From the NCBI RefSeq assembly GCF_016806065.1, contig NZ_CP032405.1, positions 3,004,001 to 3,068,000 on the forward strand: 64,000 nt of DNA. The letters run 5' to 3'. Positions 63,941 to 64,000 of the stretch are shown here, piece by piece. Under the pieces are notes generated by a model. It was not told the DNA's origin and searched no databases. It was given only the letters and a program-made list of their open reading frames with translations. The position numbers were made by a program, and so were the translations under genes. How positions within the stretch are numbered: the first letter of the stretch is position 1; the number at the start of each line of letters is the position of its first letter. The stretch is from Rhizobium rosettiformans. Its GTDB lineage: Bacteria > Pseudomonadota > Alphaproteobacteria > Rhizobiales > Rhizobiaceae.

Positions 63941-64000
63941 ATGACAGCTGTATTGACCGGAACCGAGTTGCAGGTGCGCAAAGATATAGCCCGTGTGGAT
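63941..64000 (+). CDS. Start of an unidentified gene (cut by window end)
   Basis: Twenty codons (MTAVLTGTELQVRKDIARVD) follow an AAGAGGATTGACGA leader, whose AGAGGA could serve as the ribosome-binding site. The product cannot be recognised from this fragment. Confidence 0.6.
   Translation, partial: MTAVLTGTELQVRKDIARVD

Overview
The window is ordinary, gene-dense chromosome from an alphaproteobacterium of the order Rhizobiales, most likely family Rhizobiaceae (Rhizobium/Agrobacterium type). The evidence is GC-rich coding sequence, the local orders purM-purN, hdaA-ppk-ppx, ldtR-ldtP-glyA-nrdR-ribD, ribH-nusB-hppA and plsX-fabH-ihfA-merR, and family-restricted genes such as the ldtR type of MarR regulator, bpt, and the DUF6163 and DUF2842 proteins. 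No rRNA, CRISPR array, insertion sequence, integrase or prophage structure is visible. One tRNA gene (Pro, anticodon GGG) is present.

Layout. 1-7.1 kb: purine synthesis (purN partial, purM), an AI-2E type permease, the DnaA-inactivating factor hdaA, and the polyphosphate pair ppk-ppx with a PhoB-type box before ppk. 7.1-14 kb: a secreted phytase-like esterase and a tightly packed minus-strand block, rnd > GNAT > Rsm22-like methyltransferase > DUF2891 > aconitase X. 14-22.6 kb: accessory metabolism, with a Tat-exported multicopper oxidase, a metallo-beta-lactamase-fold hydrolase, a Nudix hydrolase, an MFS carrier, two membrane proteins under a divergent TetR gene, and a second TetR gene facing an SDR epimerase. 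22.8-33 kb: aspS, a secreted orphan, parC, a cyclic-nucleotide-binding/CPBP-protease fusion, a GGDEF-EAL protein, and a divergent methyltransferase resembling 3-OH-PAME (PhcB-type) enzymes. 33-48 kb: bpt, an RDD protein, hemB, the ldtR/ldtP cell-wall pair with a PcfJ-like gene wedged between them, glyA, nrdR, riboflavin genes, nusB, an MFS carrier and proton-pumping hppA. 48-55 kb: bamE, a cytochrome bc1 assembly chaperone, DUF177, plsX-fabH-ihfA-merR, tRNA-Pro and a PHB-depolymerase-like esterase. 55-63.5 kb: a polysaccharide cluster (polymerase/ligase, initiating glycosylphosphotransferase, GT4, outer-membrane export lipoprotein, Wzc-like co-polymerase, FemAB/BioF2-type acyltransferase), then DUF2842 and the first codons of one more gene.

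Most of the window is core housekeeping. The points most worth a second look are two very short membrane-protein genes with strong ribosome-binding sites (25 and 49 codons), a PcfJ-like islet between ldtR and ldtP, a cNMP-CPBP protease fusion whose first catalytic motif has one changed residue, a polysaccharide co-polymerase whose nucleotide-binding loop has lost its lysine, a GGDEF-EAL gene divergent from a probable fatty-acid methyl-ester signal synthase, and several clear operator-like repeats (PhoB box, paired TetR-type palindromes, tandem repeats before ldtR, an inverted repeat between the export genes). I did not find a system I could call entirely new.
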